Assembly: GCA_003194525.1 (NCBI GenBank)
Contig: NBIV01000273.1
Span: 41,465 to 105,464 of the forward strand
Source: Gracilariopsis chorda
Taxonomy: Eukaryota; Rhodophyta; Florideophyceae; Gracilariales; Gracilariaceae
DNA: 64,000 nt
Reading direction: 5' to 3'
The first letter of the stretch is position 1; every line of letters begins with the position of its first letter. Positions 22,332-34,100 of this stretch are shown here, in pieces. The position numbers and the translations under genes are program-made. A model generated the notes under the pieces. The model was not told where the DNA came from, did not search any database, and saw nothing but the letters and a program-made list of their open reading frames with translations.

Positions 22332-22568
22332 AAGATCTGTATCTAGCTTTTAGTGGAGAATGAACTTGCTCTAAACTTGAAACTAACGATGCGCAGTGCA
22401 GGTGAGGCAAGGCTCTGTAACATATGGAAGTGTGAATTCCAAAGAATTTGTTTCTTTTACTTGGCAAGCGCCAGAAACTAGCATAATCTATCATTTTTGT
22501 AGTATTTTTGAGCTTTTGCCTAAGAAACTTGCGATCTAGCACCTCTATCTAGCATTCCGAGAACACCG
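22319..22568. repeat. Right terminal inverted repeat and subterminal CTAGC cluster
   Basis: CTAGC occurs at 22,319, 22,343, 22,478, 22,536 and 22,549. The last 20 bp complement the left end with two mismatches. The layout mirrors that of the left end. Confidence 0.7.
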
Positions 22569-22576
22569 ACGTATGT
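22569..22576. repeat. Target site duplication, right copy (ACGTATGT)
   Basis: Direct partner of 11,818-11,825, with two transition differences. The gypsy integrase reading resumes immediately to the right. Confidence 0.7.
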
Positions 22577-25275
22577 GAGCGAGCCCACGTATGCGTCCCA
22601 ATCTTCCTGGTGATCCGCAATATAGTGGTTTAACCTCGAAGCGATGGTCTCGTTGAACCTCAGCGCTTGGCCATTCGTCTGGGGATAATAGGCAATGGTA
22701 CGCAGCTGTTACAACCCCAGCAATTCTAAGATGGCGCCAAAGAGTTTTGATGCGAATTGGGGACCATTATTTGTGAGGAGGTATATGGATATCCCGTACG
22801 GGTAGACCCAATTCTCCAGAAAGGCGTTGGCAACAACTCCAGCCATGGTGCTCCTCAGAGGAATGGCGTGGGTGAGCTTCGGAAACCGGTCGGTGATAGC
22901 CAGGATATAACGGTACCCTCGCCCCGACTTAGGTTGAGGGCACAATATATCCATGGCCACAAAGCCCAAAGGACATGATAGAGGAAACAAGGCTAAGAGA
23001 GTGCTATGCTTCGTTATGGTACCCCTTTTAAGGGCGCATGAACGGCAGTCCGCCACTGTTTGGACAGCATCGTTGGCCATATGTGGCCAATAGAACTCTC
23101 TCCTCATGGTGAAATACATATGGGCGCCAGCGGGGTGTTCTGTGAGCCGCGGATACTGCGAAAGATACAGAACCCTAGCCAGCAGGCTGGCAGGGACCAC
23201 CTTTTGGAGTATGCCGTCAAGGGGTGCACGACGCACCAAAACGCTATCCCGGTCTATATCGAAGAGGGATGTGGTGTGTCCAAAAGTGGCGAGGCTCTTC
23301 TTACAGAAAGGGCCCGTGCTCTGCTCCTTCAAGAATTCCTCCATGGTTTCGGGGAGTACTTCCCTCTCCTCCTCAACCACGGCCATCATCTCAGGAATAC
23401 TGGCATATTGTCCACTGCAGTTATTACATTCTACGTAGTCTCCTGCAGGTTCACTTCCTTCCTTGGTGCCACATACAGTGAGGCACGGAAAGATGTCCCC
23501 CAAGGGGGTTGTACCTTCTTCATCTGTGAATAGACGGGAAAGACCGTCCGCTGCCTGGTGTTTCACGCCTGGGCGGTGGACGATATCAAACTCGTACTCC
23601 AGCAGGCGCAACCTCCAACGTTATAGGCGTCTGGAGGCGTCCGTCAGGGACTATATCCACTTCCATGGATCATGATCAGTCCTCGAGGTGAAGCGAGTAC
23701 CCTCCACGTAGGGGCGCAGTAGTAGTACTGCCCGAACGATAGCAAGACATTCCCGTTCGGAGGTGGATTAGTTCCGCTACGCCTGGGTGTGGCTACAACT
23801 CCAGTAACCTATTGGGTGCAGTCTACCTTCCAGTTGTTCTTGTAATAGAGCGCATTCCATCTGGTACCGACAGGCGTCCGTATCCAAAACCATGCGTCCG
23901 TGCTGTTTTGGTAGAACCAATATCGGAGGTTCAATCAGCTTCCTCTTCAGGATTTCGAAAGCTTCATACTCCTCGTGCGTCAAGGTGCTAATCTGTGTCG
24001 GTTGCTTTTGCTCCAAAAGGAAGTTCAATGGGGCCGCTATTCGGGATTAATTAGGAACAAACCTGCGAAAGACATTGCAAAAACCTAGGAAGGAACGAAG
24101 TTCCGTCTGGTCCGTGGGCAGTTTGGCTTCCTTGATGGCGTCTCGAGTCTTGCTTTATACCTGTAAGGGACCGGGGAGCACTAAATGTCCCAGGTAATCC
24201 ACAGAACACTTGAAAAAGAAGCACTTCTCTAGCTTTAGAGTTAGGCCAGCATCCTTCAGTAACTGGAGGACGTGTCGTACATGCGTAAAGTGCTCCTCCA
24301 CGGTGTACGAGTAGATAATGACGTCGTCAATGTATATCAGGGCGTATTGCCACTTTACCTTTGACAGGATTATGTCAACTGACCGCTGGAATGTGGAGGG
24401 GGCGTTTTTCAATTCGAGAAGCATCCCTAGGAATCTGAATATGCCTCAGTGGATGGTGAACGTTGTATTGTCCTTGTCGGTTTCGACCATTTCGAGTTGC
24501 AAGTGTCCACTATTCGCGTCCAGAGTATAGAATACCGACGCATTACCTAAGGAGTCGATAAATTCAGCCATGCGGGGTATCGGGTAGGAGTCCCGCATGA
24601 TTACCTCATTCAGGCGCCAGTAATCGACAGAAAACCTCATAGATCCATCTTTCTTCTTGACGGACACCACCAGGGAGGCCCATTTGAAGGTGGAAGGCTC
24701 AAGCACGATCTTGTCCAACATGCGTTGGATCTCCTCACGCTTGAAATCACGTGCATGGGGATCGGCTCTTCTTGGGAGTTGAGGTACTGGTTTCGCCTCA
24801 GGTGTTAACTGGATCCGGTGTTTCGTCAAGTTCCGTTGGCTCAATCGGCCGAACCACATATTCTCAAAGGCGGATAACATTTCTATTATCGCTTGGCGAT
24901 ACTATACGAATTCTTCGCCAATTTGGAGCTTCTCCTGCCATGGGGCAGGTTTCTCCTTAAGAGGCGACGGTGAAGAATCAGTCTCCATTGCAGTGACAGT
25001 GTGTACGGCGAAGGATTCGTTTGGCAGGATCTGAGCCATTTCTGTAGGAGCGTGCAGAGCTATCCCCACTAAGGTGCCCTTCTGGAGCACTAATGGAGAA
25101 TCCTTGAGGTTGGCAACGACAACCATGAAGGGGATGGTTTGCACTATTTCCATGACACCATTCGCCATCAGGATTATTGCCTCATAGTAAAATGAGGGCT
25201 GCCCTGCAAAGACAGGCCTGAGATGGATGATTGCACCCAGAGTTCTGCCTGGCTTCTCGCGGGATTCTGAACAAT
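22577..25275 (-). pseudogene. Old gypsy chromovirus: linker, RT, RNase H and integrase (right half)
   Basis: Minus-strand pieces in several frames follow the gypsy order. 25,275-24,902 is the segment between protease and RT. 24,880-24,155 is RT (VDYWRLNEVI, YTLDANSG, YIDDVII). 24,028-23,600 is RNase H (VLDTDACRYQMECAL, RPGVKHQAADGLSR). 23,600-22,577 is integrase (H2C2 with DCRSCALKRG, then FVAMDILCP and LLTNNGPQF). The RT active site is YIDD, but the integrase core has TNNG where SDNG is usual. The end at 22,577 joins the piece at 10,861-11,817. The 5' LTR, gag and protease are absent: the sequence changes abruptly to copia at about 25,276. Confidence 0.85.
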
Positions 25276-25737
25276 GTACAACGGTTTCAAGAGCTGCAAG
25301 CACTGATGCGGCTCGAGTTCAAGTTCAGGAACGGGCTCAGCGATGTACAGATCACGGGAGAGTACTTCTATCGACTGCAAGTAGCCTTGCCTTATGTCGT
25401 TTGTCCACACATCGAAACAGAATAGAGCGGATATTGCAAGAATAAGTCTGACCGATTGCGGTTGAAGAGTATGGCTGTAATGAGCCATGAGATGCTTCAA
25501 TCGATCGAGGTGTCCTCCGATCACATATCGGGCTTTGAAATTTTCTTGTCCGTCGTCGGTCGATTTGATTGGTAACATAAATCTTCCGGGTAGAACATTT
25601 CCGTTCCGTGGTATGTACTGTTTAGGAATAACCTTAAAGATATCACGTTCAAACAATCCAAATAGTTCTGCTTTTTTGGCTTCCTGCATCTGGGCATCTT
25701 TGGTGCGGGGATCACCAGCACTGAGGATCTCAGTCAT
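25276..25737 (-). pseudogene. Copia reverse transcriptase fragment
   Basis: Reads as Ty1/copia RT: MLPIKSTDDGQENFKARYV, WTNDIRQGYLQS (the first catalytic aspartate region, DI.QAYL-like) and LQLLKPLY. The frame then passes into gypsy sequence. The second half of RT, RNase H and the 3' LTR are missing, so the element is truncated at the junction. Confidence 0.8.
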
Positions 25738-26101
25738 GTATGTGTCATCCGAATCGGAAAATTAATTGGCTAGGCCATCACGTATGTCATACATGTGCGT
25801 GTTAGAAAACTTAAGGTTCAAATCCTAATACACTCAACTATGCATTCGTGAGAAACTTTTTCATTTCGTTTGAGCAAAAGCACCAAAAGTACCTTTGATT
25901 TACTCGAAGCTGAAGCTGAGCTTGTACTCAGTAAGTTTAATAATCCAATTTAGCTTTGAAAAAATTAATCATAAATTGAATTTTGCACACATAAGGCTTA
26001 ACCTGAGCGAAGTTGAATGAGCTCAAATCCGAGTGGAGTGATAGACTTACATAGAAAAGCTTAGCGCCATTTTCCACTGCGGTCACTTCATAAGGACAAA
26101 G

Positions 26102-27293
26102 CTATTCTCCGATACGGTTAGGAACAACCTTCTTCCTCCAAAGGAGGACCTTGTCACCGGGTTTGTAAGCGAAGTTGGCTGATGACGGAACATTATGACG
26201 CAAAGTGCGTTGAACACGAAGATTTGCCATGTGTTGTTCCATCCCTTTCCTTGCGGTACTAGCTGGTGTAGCTCTCTCATCTAAAGTGGCCTTGGACTGC
26301 AAGCGCTCACCAATCATACGGAGTGAAGGGAATTCACCCAATCCCAGAAAGGAGGGAACTATACCTTCTGGGCACAGGTGTTGTTCATCGCATAGACAGA
26401 GAATGCGAGTAGGGTGCTTAGTTCCATGTTCTGCGAAACAATCTTCACTTTGCTGAAGGTCTTCCGTATCGGATCATGGTAGCGTTCACCTATTCCCATA
26501 GAGGAATATGATTCAATACCAGTGCGAACGATATCAATGTTCGATGCTTTCGCAAGTGAGATGAAGCTATTTCTGAAAGCGAAACCTTGATCCACCTTAA
26601 TCCGATTCGGTATTCCATTGTATATGAGAATCCAAAACTCAACAATGCATCTCCAGATTGTCTTAGTGGAGACATCAGGCAAGAACCGATTGGCAGAAAA
26701 GTGGGTCTGCGCATCCGCCATGTGGAGTACAGGCTTTCCTTGGAGGTACATCACGTCAAAAAAACTCTCTTCATTGAAGCGTAAGTTCTCTCTACCAATG
26801 AGACCTTAAACCGGGTCGGTCCAGATTGAATACGTTGGAATGGGTCACATGTGCGACTTATTTCTTCAAGCTGCTCCTCCGTTTCCGGGTTGGTGTATTC
26901 CGGACAGGCTTTCCTCAGAAGATTAAAAAGCTTTTCCGAGGACGGGAGGAAGAACTGACGATGAAGCTTAGACAGCTGCTGAGTCATAAACATTGTCAGA
27001 ACCAGGACGGAATAATGGGCGTAGATATGTCCATCAAACCTGGTTAACGGAACATGCCAGTCATCAATGGCATAAGATTTCTCGTCGTTATCCACAAGCG
27101 TTCTCTTGATAAGCCTATTGGAGACCATACACGGTGCTAACAAATTTTGGTCAAGCACATCCATTCCCATGAGAGCAGGGACATCTGCAGGGATACAGTC
27201 GAGCAAGACTGGTATACATGGAATTCTGGGCGGTGTTTCTAAGGGAATCATGATCCTTCGCAAAGATCCGTACACAGAATCCACAAAACGCAA
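26102..27293 (-). pseudogene. Copia protease end, pre-integrase and integrase, decayed
   Basis: 27,293-26,751 carries the tail of the aspartic protease (LMGMDVLD), then the GAG-pre-integrase region (LSKLHRQFFLPSSEKLFNLL). 26,754-26,359 is the integrase core: HMADAQTHFSANRFLP, IKVDQG and RTGIESYSSMGIGERYH, with D, D and E positions visible. 26,341-26,102 holds the C-terminus (YKPGDKVLLWRKK). Order gag-PR-IN-RT is the copia order. Frameshifts separate the pieces. Between 25,740 and 26,100 nothing is recognisable except AT-rich sequence. Confidence 0.8.
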
Positions 27294-27652
27294 CTTGCGT
27301 TTTGACCTTAAGAGTTTAAGGCGTTTTCCGATACGGTTATATATCCTACGTGATTCTTTGATACCAATGACGGATCGCGGTGCGCCTATGTCAACACAAA
27401 AGCTGGGGCGGAATCCTTTCTCAGTCCGCTTGGTAAAAGAGGAACTGTAGATAGGAGTTAAGTCAATGATTTCCTTCTGATGTCGGTTTTGTTTGAACCG
27501 TCTGCGCCTGGGAATGGTGCTGCGGTGTGCAGCTACCTTCGTTAGATTTCTAGGAGCAGGTGCATCTTCTAGGCATCTTGGCGAAAACCCGAACGGTCTT
27601 TGAAGCGAACTTGCTTCTTCGGAGTGGTAATGACTGAGGGCAGTGAAGAGAG

Positions 27653-29344
27653 TCAGGAAGAAAGGTTAGTCAGTATCTCCCTTTTCTCCACGAAGTGGGT
27701 TTTGTTCACTTCTTCCGTAATTTGTTTTTCATCCGTTCGGTGATCATTCGACGTCAAAGCGTAAAAAATGTCAAGGTCTGCTACTTCCTCATCGTCCAAA
27801 TCGGAATCAGTGAAAGCATCATCTTCCTTGAGGGAATTCACAACCTCCGATAAGTCGTGAATAGCTGGCGTCTCCTGCTTGAGGGACTGTAAAACCCCGT
27901 TCCGTACGCGGGTGAACCTGGAGCCAGTCAGATGATCACGGACAAGGTGATCTTCACTTCCACAGGTGTGGCATTGCATACGCTTTCCATCTTTCCCGAA
28001 TGGGTTTCTTTTCCGTTGGGGCATCCGAGAATGGTTAGGAAAGCGGTTACGGGGTGCTCCGTACTGCTGAAAAAACGTGCCCGACGCGATCGAGGAAGAA
28101 TATTCCCCAGAAAGAGCTTTCTTTTCCTCTTCAAATTGGATCTGTTCCTGAAAGGCGGCCACGAATCTGTTGAAGGTAAACCGAGCGGTAGTCATCTGGT
28201 AGAAAAGTGTCTCTGCCCAGGACTTGGTAAGCACTGCGTTGCGCAGGAAGCGCGTATTATTTTCGTCGGATCGGAATTGAGGCGAGGCCTGAGGAGTAAA
28301 AACGTTGATTTTCACCACTAGGTGGCTAAGGCCCGAGTCCGAATCGATAAAATATTTCTCCTACATCACCTGATCGATGGTGATGCGTTCCAATTCGGCC
28401 TCCGTGGCGAGTTGACGTGCGTCGTTGTCTTACTCGTTCAACATAACCTTAATCATTTCCTGAAAAGGCATATCTGGAGCGGTGTTTTCGAAGAATTATT
28501 ACCGAGCAGGTCCACCAAAGACAATAACGAAGAATTTCTGACGTTGCTCATGAGATACAATGAACTGATACGAACATACGTCATAGTCTCGAAGGGTGTA
28601 GCGGATGGATTGCTCCTTCAAACCAGTATAAGTCATGTCCTTGAAGTACGTGGCGACCGAGGCGGCTTTCTTCAAAGTATCCCTAGTGGGGTACGTGGGT
28701 GAAATCGAAATGGATTGTTGTCCAGAGGGTGGGATACTATCGTGCGGAATACTCTGATCAGCCGTTGCACTCACGTTCTGAGTATGTTCGGTCGGATTAT
28801 TCGGAGCTTTCGACTGCGGTGAATAATTATTCTGAACGTAGAAAGTCAGTGGTGGCTGTAGCGGTGAATAATGACCAGTACCGAGCGGTTGTGCGTAAAA
28901 TGAATTCGCGGTTCGAATTTTCTTGTACGCATCAACCATATCAAGAACTTGGTTTTTGTCATTAGCCTATGCGGCATATACCCAAACGAAGGCCATAAGA
29001 CTTCTGCTTGCCCGATTGGTCGGTGACAGGGCATTAATATTAATGTCCGAAATATGAATGGCGTTTAAAAACTGTGGATTGTCATGCAGTAAGAAAATTG
29101 CGTAAGCTCCGTTACGGAATGTATCTCGGCTGAATAAGAGACTCGGTGCCGGGAGAAACGATTCGATGTACGATTCTACAGTATGCAAGTCTTGCGAGCC
29201 ATCCGCTGGAAAGAAGTTCAAAAAGTACTTCGCAAGGTCCGAAATGGCGTGCAAAATATAGTCAGGACCGTTTAAAATTGTCCAAGCGCTCCAGTAGTGC
29301 CTCACGGTGCGCGTTATGTACGTAGGAAAAAAAGTGCCGCCCAT
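27653..29344 (-). pseudogene. Copia gag with CCHH-type zinc knuckle, interrupted
   Basis: Three pieces: 29,344-28,967, 28,939-28,499 and 28,318-27,653. Sense continues between them (for example through 28,500-28,320, FQEMIKVMLNEY), with stops and frameshifts. The last contains the nucleic-acid-binding knuckle CHTCGSEDHLVRDH, where the final cysteine of CCHC is a histidine. Acidic linker follows. 29,344 is taken as the start because it opens with ATG-GGA and no further coding sense is seen upstream. Confidence 0.7.
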
Positions 29345-29623
29345 GTTGGTAGTACTACAAAGAAATCAAATCCAAATTGACAATGTCTCTAATGACGGTT
29401 TTTTTTCGTTGGTACGGCGGAAAGCGCAATGTATAATTGATAGTTTTCAAGCGTTAGTAGGAGGCTAGAACTCTAAAGGATAAAATAGTCTTAGAAGATC
29501 AGAGCTGAAAACAGCCTCTGTAGGCAGCCAGACACGGACAAACTTGTTTCCCTTTACTGCTAATCTTGTAGTTCGTCTATATTATTCGTGCAAAGTAGAT
29601 TCCGATACGGTTCAGTAGCTAGT
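29345..29623. other. Copia leader or flank; no gene
   Basis: AT-rich sequence upstream of the copia gag. The matching 5' LTR of that element was not found here. It ends at the CTAGT target duplication of the solo LTR. Confidence 0.4.
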
Positions 29624-30685
29624 TGCCGGTCGCAAAATTGGTAGAATATTCCAGCACTGCTGGAACACACGTGTAGAGTGCTCCAGCAGTGTCTGGAGCA
29701 TTGTAAGCTTCGCTGGCCCAGCATTACCACTGTATTTCGGTGATGCAGTCGCCAGTTGCTAAATTACTATTGGTTACTGTGCAGCTTCAGAGGCTTCTGG
29801 AAGCCAATGGAGTAAACTAGACGCACACATGAGTAAGTAGAAAGTAGTAATGCGTTTCTGTGTTGTTTTGCATGCTTTTTGACTCTATAAAAGGGCCAGT
29901 TGAGTTCCGAACTTCGGTCTGGACTCATTTCAAGGAGAACCACATCTCAAACGCCTCACCCCCGCAACTATCTCAACTATTACTATCAACCATCAACTCT
30001 CAACCGCACTTAGTGAGGCGCTTGCCGCTTTGTGCATAATTGGGGTGGAGCATTACCGTCGCTGAGACCGGTTGAAGCGCCCTTGGCGTGGACGGAAGAC
30101 GGGTAGTGTGTACCAAAGGCGCTTCTGTCGTCTGTGAGAGCCCACCGGAGCTTTGCTCGGATAACGGTGACGGTCGAAAGACCTGATGGTTTCCGGACGG
30201 AGGTGCTTGACGGGAAGCTGTCCACAGGCGACGTGCCGTGCAACCTCTCCTGCAAAGGGCCAGATTGGGTATAGATTGAAAGCATATCCCGCTGTTAGTA
30301 GGTCTCTTTTGGAAGCCCTGTAAGGCTTGTAAGCACCTGCTTCTTATTGGTGCAGAAGCGGGTAGGCTGCAGAAATCACTTCATATCCGGAGTGTCTTAC
30401 CGGAAGCCGGGAGTCTGACTCCTATTGACCATTGAAATAATTCTTGGGTTGTGTGCCGTTTCAAGAAGTATCAAGAAGTTTTTATTTGGATTGAGCCTTG
30501 TGCTCTCCTTTTGTATTTGTTTTTATCGTTGCAGGTTGAGTCCTTTCGGTCCCTGCATTGGTTGTTCGTTTGATGTTTTATTCGTGTCGTTTCATCTTTT
30601 TGGGGCTTCGAGCTACGGAATCTTTTTAGGCTAGTTTGTCATTTATTTTGGCCCCCTGCGTCACCGTCTCGTGATGGCGCCCACA
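29624..30685 (+). repeat. Solo LTR 1, 1062 bp, with CTAGT target duplication
   Basis: Begins TGCCGGTCGC and ends GGCGCCCACA (TG...CA), flanked on both sides by CTAGT (29,619-29,623 and 30,686-30,690). It is an inverted, diverged copy of the repeat at 37,075-38,136, and both are 1062 bp. A TATA box (TATAAAA, 29,886-29,892) sets the orientation as plus. No internal retroelement sequence is attached, so it is a solo LTR left by LTR-LTR recombination. The gag fragment next to it is on the opposite strand and belongs to another element. Confidence 0.85.
29886..29892 (+). promoter_or_regulatory. LTR TATA box facing the NB-ARC gene
   Basis: TATAAAA followed by GGGCC inside solo LTR 1. The homologous motif lies on the minus strand at 37,866-37,872 in solo LTR 2. 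It is directed toward the gene at 31,171, about 1.28 kb away. Confidence 0.6.
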
Positions 30686-30690
30686 CTAGT

Positions 30691-31170
30691 CTAAACAAAA
30701 TTATTCTAACTACCGAAACGGTCTAGAAGCTCCTGTTTGAACAAAAGCGCCGACGCAAGTACGGCTTACAGCCCTACATGCACACTTTCCCCACTTCTTC
30801 CAACAAATCGTAGTCAACGACCAATTGCATCGTTTGTTTCGCACATAATTTCGTGCAGATTCGCGCATCATTTGTGCAGTAAGGGCACAGCGAGGCCAAT
30901 CTTTTCGGCACGCAGCTCGTCTCGGCCACAGAAAGCGAAAATCGAGATTCGCCTGCCAACTGTCATGAAATAGACACAAGAATACACAATGAGCTCTTCC
31001 TCCGCCGTCCCACTTGCATTTAACGCGCCCGGAACGACCGCAGTATTCTTGTCTAATCCGAGCTCCGACAAATTCCGCGGAACGTTTGCACGCCTTGCAT
31101 CTGCTTGAATATTGCTTTCCCCAGGAGTTTTGCTGTGCATCCGCACTGAACCACCTATTTTCGGCGAAGG
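30691..31170. other. Upstream region of the NB-ARC gene; no other gene seen
   Basis: About 480 bp between the solo LTR and the ATG. Short open frames on the minus strand lack motifs. No clear TATA box was found close to the start. Confidence 0.4.
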
Positions 31171-34100
31171 ATGGAGACCACAGGTGCAGTACTGGGCACA
31201 ATAACCGGAGCGTTCGACCTACTTGACAGGGTTGAGTTGTACGTAAACCGGTACTTTGAGAGAAGGGATTTGGCCGAAGACAGTGTCGCACTGCACTTAC
31301 GTTTGCTGGAAGAGCACCGAACCGCATTACAACTCATTCAGAAGATTGAACAACGTGATTTCGATCGTGAACCCATATGCAACGAGATCATACGAGGCAG
31401 ACTGGGCGAGATGAAGTCTGTTCTGGAGAGCAGCAAAAATGATCTAAGTGCTCTCAGTAGTACGCTAAGCAATGCTGGCGCAACCAGTCGTGTCCGAAGG
31501 GCAAACGCGACGCTAAAGAATCACGAGAAAGATATCGCGGAGTTTCGCGGCTTTCTACAAGATACGGTGATACCGGCGCTCAGAGAACACAACCAAGCTA
31601 TTCAGGTGAACAGTAATGTTCCCCCGAATCCGCCGAGACTGACACTGCAGTACGAAAATAAGGATACTAGCGAGGGGAAACTGAAAGCTGCTATTCTAGA
31701 AGGCAGCGGCAGTATGGTTGTCGGCGTTGTGGCTTCTGGCCTGGGAGGTGTTGGGAAGTCATGCGCTGTGAGGGGGCTGGCGACGGTCCCGAAAATCAAG
31801 GACGAATTTCCTGGAGGGCTCCTCTACATTGAGCTCGGAAACGATGCAGGTATTGCCGAAATCATCAAAGGGATCTCGCGGATTGTGGAGAGAACCGGTG
31901 ATGTGCAGCTCGCTGCAGCAATACGTGGCGAGATATACCTGCAAGATGCATCTGATAAAGCTGCGCCATGGTTTCGTGGACGCAAGTGCTTGTTTGTGGT
32001 TGACGATATATGGTGGGTGAATGGCATAACCTCGAACGTTTTCACAATTCTGGGTACCATGTTACACGATGAAAGCCTGCTGGTATACACAACCAGAGAT
32101 GAACGGTTTTTGAGAGGAGCTAACAGAATAGTTCGCTTTGAAGAGAAAGAGGCACATGGGGAGCTGGCACGGCGTATGTTGTTGACGCATGCTGGATTCG
32201 ATAGTGATGCCGATTTCAGCGCAGCAAACCGACAAGCTTTGACAGGTATTCTGGACATATGCGGAGGACTTCCTCTTGCTCTTGGAATTGCAGGCTCGAC
32301 AATATGGACGCACCAAGAGAAGCGAGAAGGCGACAAACAGGATGTGTTTACTGATTATTATCACAGTTTGCAATCCCAAGAAGATAATATTTTCAAGGGC
32401 AGTGCAGAGGAGTATGGACCGCTGAAACTGATTGTGGACAATTCTATCGAAGTGTTAGAGTCGGAGAGCTCGGAAACAGACAGGGTAACGAAGAGAAAGA
32501 TTGGAGAGTTGTTTCGGGCACTGTGCGTGCTCAAGAAGCAACAGAGGGCTTACGGAGAGATGCTGCAGAAGCTGTGGGACATGGATAGCTTAGGTGAGAC
32601 ACGGGAGGTCGCCGAAAAGATGCATGAGGTGTCGCTTGTTCGGATGACACTAGCGGGCGGGAATGTATTCTATGTACAGCTGCACGACTTGGTGCTGGAC
32701 ATTGCGACGCGCAAGGCGTCGGAGAGGTACGAAAAGAAGGCGCACTTTTCAACTCTGGCGGACAAGTACATGCCAAAGATGGTCGACGGCGCAGATTTGC
32801 TGACGGCACAGATTGAGAAGCGACAGTTGTTCAGAGCGTGGTGGACTGTGGCAGACGACGGGTACATTGTTGACAACGTGTGCCGAGTTTTGGAGGGAGC
32901 AGGAGAAGCGGAGGAAGTATTATGGTTGTTGGAAAGAGCGCAATGGGTGGTGATGCGGCTGCAAAAGTATGGTACCAGTGGTGTGGAGGACGACGTAAGA
33001 ATCGCCGAGGAGGCGAGTAGGAAGGCAAGTACGGAGCATGGTGCGACGTTGAAGTACCTGGACATGATACGTAGCGCGGCTCGGATGAGTTGCGGTGCCG
33101 TGTCGCGAAACGCGTGTGAAGCTTGGTTTCAGCTGCACGGGCGTGTTGTGTGGTACGCAACACAGTGCAAGAAGATAAGCGCATTTATAGCAGAGATCGA
33201 ACATCACGCACCTCGCCCTTGGGTGAAAGCTCAGGCCGGATTCTTACTTGGTGCAGGAGGCGCGGCGTTGGACTCGTTAGAGACGACTGTCCGCTTGCTC
33301 TGCATATCGCACGGGAAGGAATTGGTTCGATTCGTCGGCACTGACGGAGATGATGTGTTCGTGACCGAGTACGATAGAAGGTACGGGAACCAGACGCGAT
33401 ATGCACTTGTTGGAAACAAGCGGTCCGAAGGCGTGACGGAAGGCGCTGCTGCAAGCAGTGTGGGTGAAGATGAAGCTGGTACGGAGAGGCAGAAGTGTCG
33501 TTGCGCTGCGTTTTCGAAGGACATGAAGAAGGTGATAACCGGGCACGAGGACGGGAGCGTACTGGTATGGGACATTGATCGCGGATACAAGCTTGACGGG
33601 CGCGTGAGCATGCATGTGGATGAAACTGATGTCGCCGCAGAGGAAAGAAAAGTACGAGGTAAATTGGATGCACTCAGGAATATGTGTTGCGGACTGTGGA
33701 AGAGCGAAGGGACGATGAGAGAAGCTGCGAGTAGCCGTGTGAGAAGTGAGCGCAGTACTGTGAAATGCTTGGCGGTAAGTGCAGACGGATCGAAGATTGT
33801 TTGCGGCTCATCTGACGGCAACGTTTCTGCGCGAAGCTGTGGAAGCGGTGCTGTCGGGGTTGCGCTTGACGCACTCCCGGGAAGTGGAAGGGTTGAACAC
33901 GTTGCGGTGAGCAGTGACGCGAGACGAGTGGTTTGCGTTCAGGGCAGCGATATTCACGTGTGGGACCGCGGGTGTGGGACATGGCTGGCAGTGCCTGCAG
34001 AGCTGGAGAACGTTGGCGTGAGGTGTGTTGCGGTGAGCGCTGATGGAGAGAGAATAGTGTGCGGTACGGAAGGAGGTGCGGTTCTCGTGTGGGACGTCAA

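Larger units (their letters stand above)
11826..22568. mobile_element. 10.7-kb DNA transposon with methyltransferase-SET and ParB-like cargo
   Basis: The ends are inverted repeats: the left starts CGGTGTTCTCG, then two mismatches, then ATGCTAG, and the right end is its complement. It interrupts the integrase gene of an older gypsy with an 8-bp target duplication. CTAGC motifs cluster at both ends. Inside are a KDZ/Plavaka-like transposase (+), a coiled-coil gene (-), a DNA methyltransferase-SET gene (-) and a ParB-like gene (+). KDZ transposons of fungi are known to carry DNA-modifying TET/JBP genes, so a methyltransferase cargo would be a parallel case. Superfamily assignment is tentative, since 8-bp duplications also fit hAT and Zisupton. 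The transposase, coiled-coil and methyltransferase genes carry frameshifts or stops, so this copy is probably immobile. Confidence 0.75.

Noticed and set aside
22577-25275. ParB-like ORF as the antisense ORF of the adjacent gypsy
   Set aside because: It lies inside the DNA transposon, left of the inverted-repeat end, and shows no similarity to the chromovirus antisense ORF.
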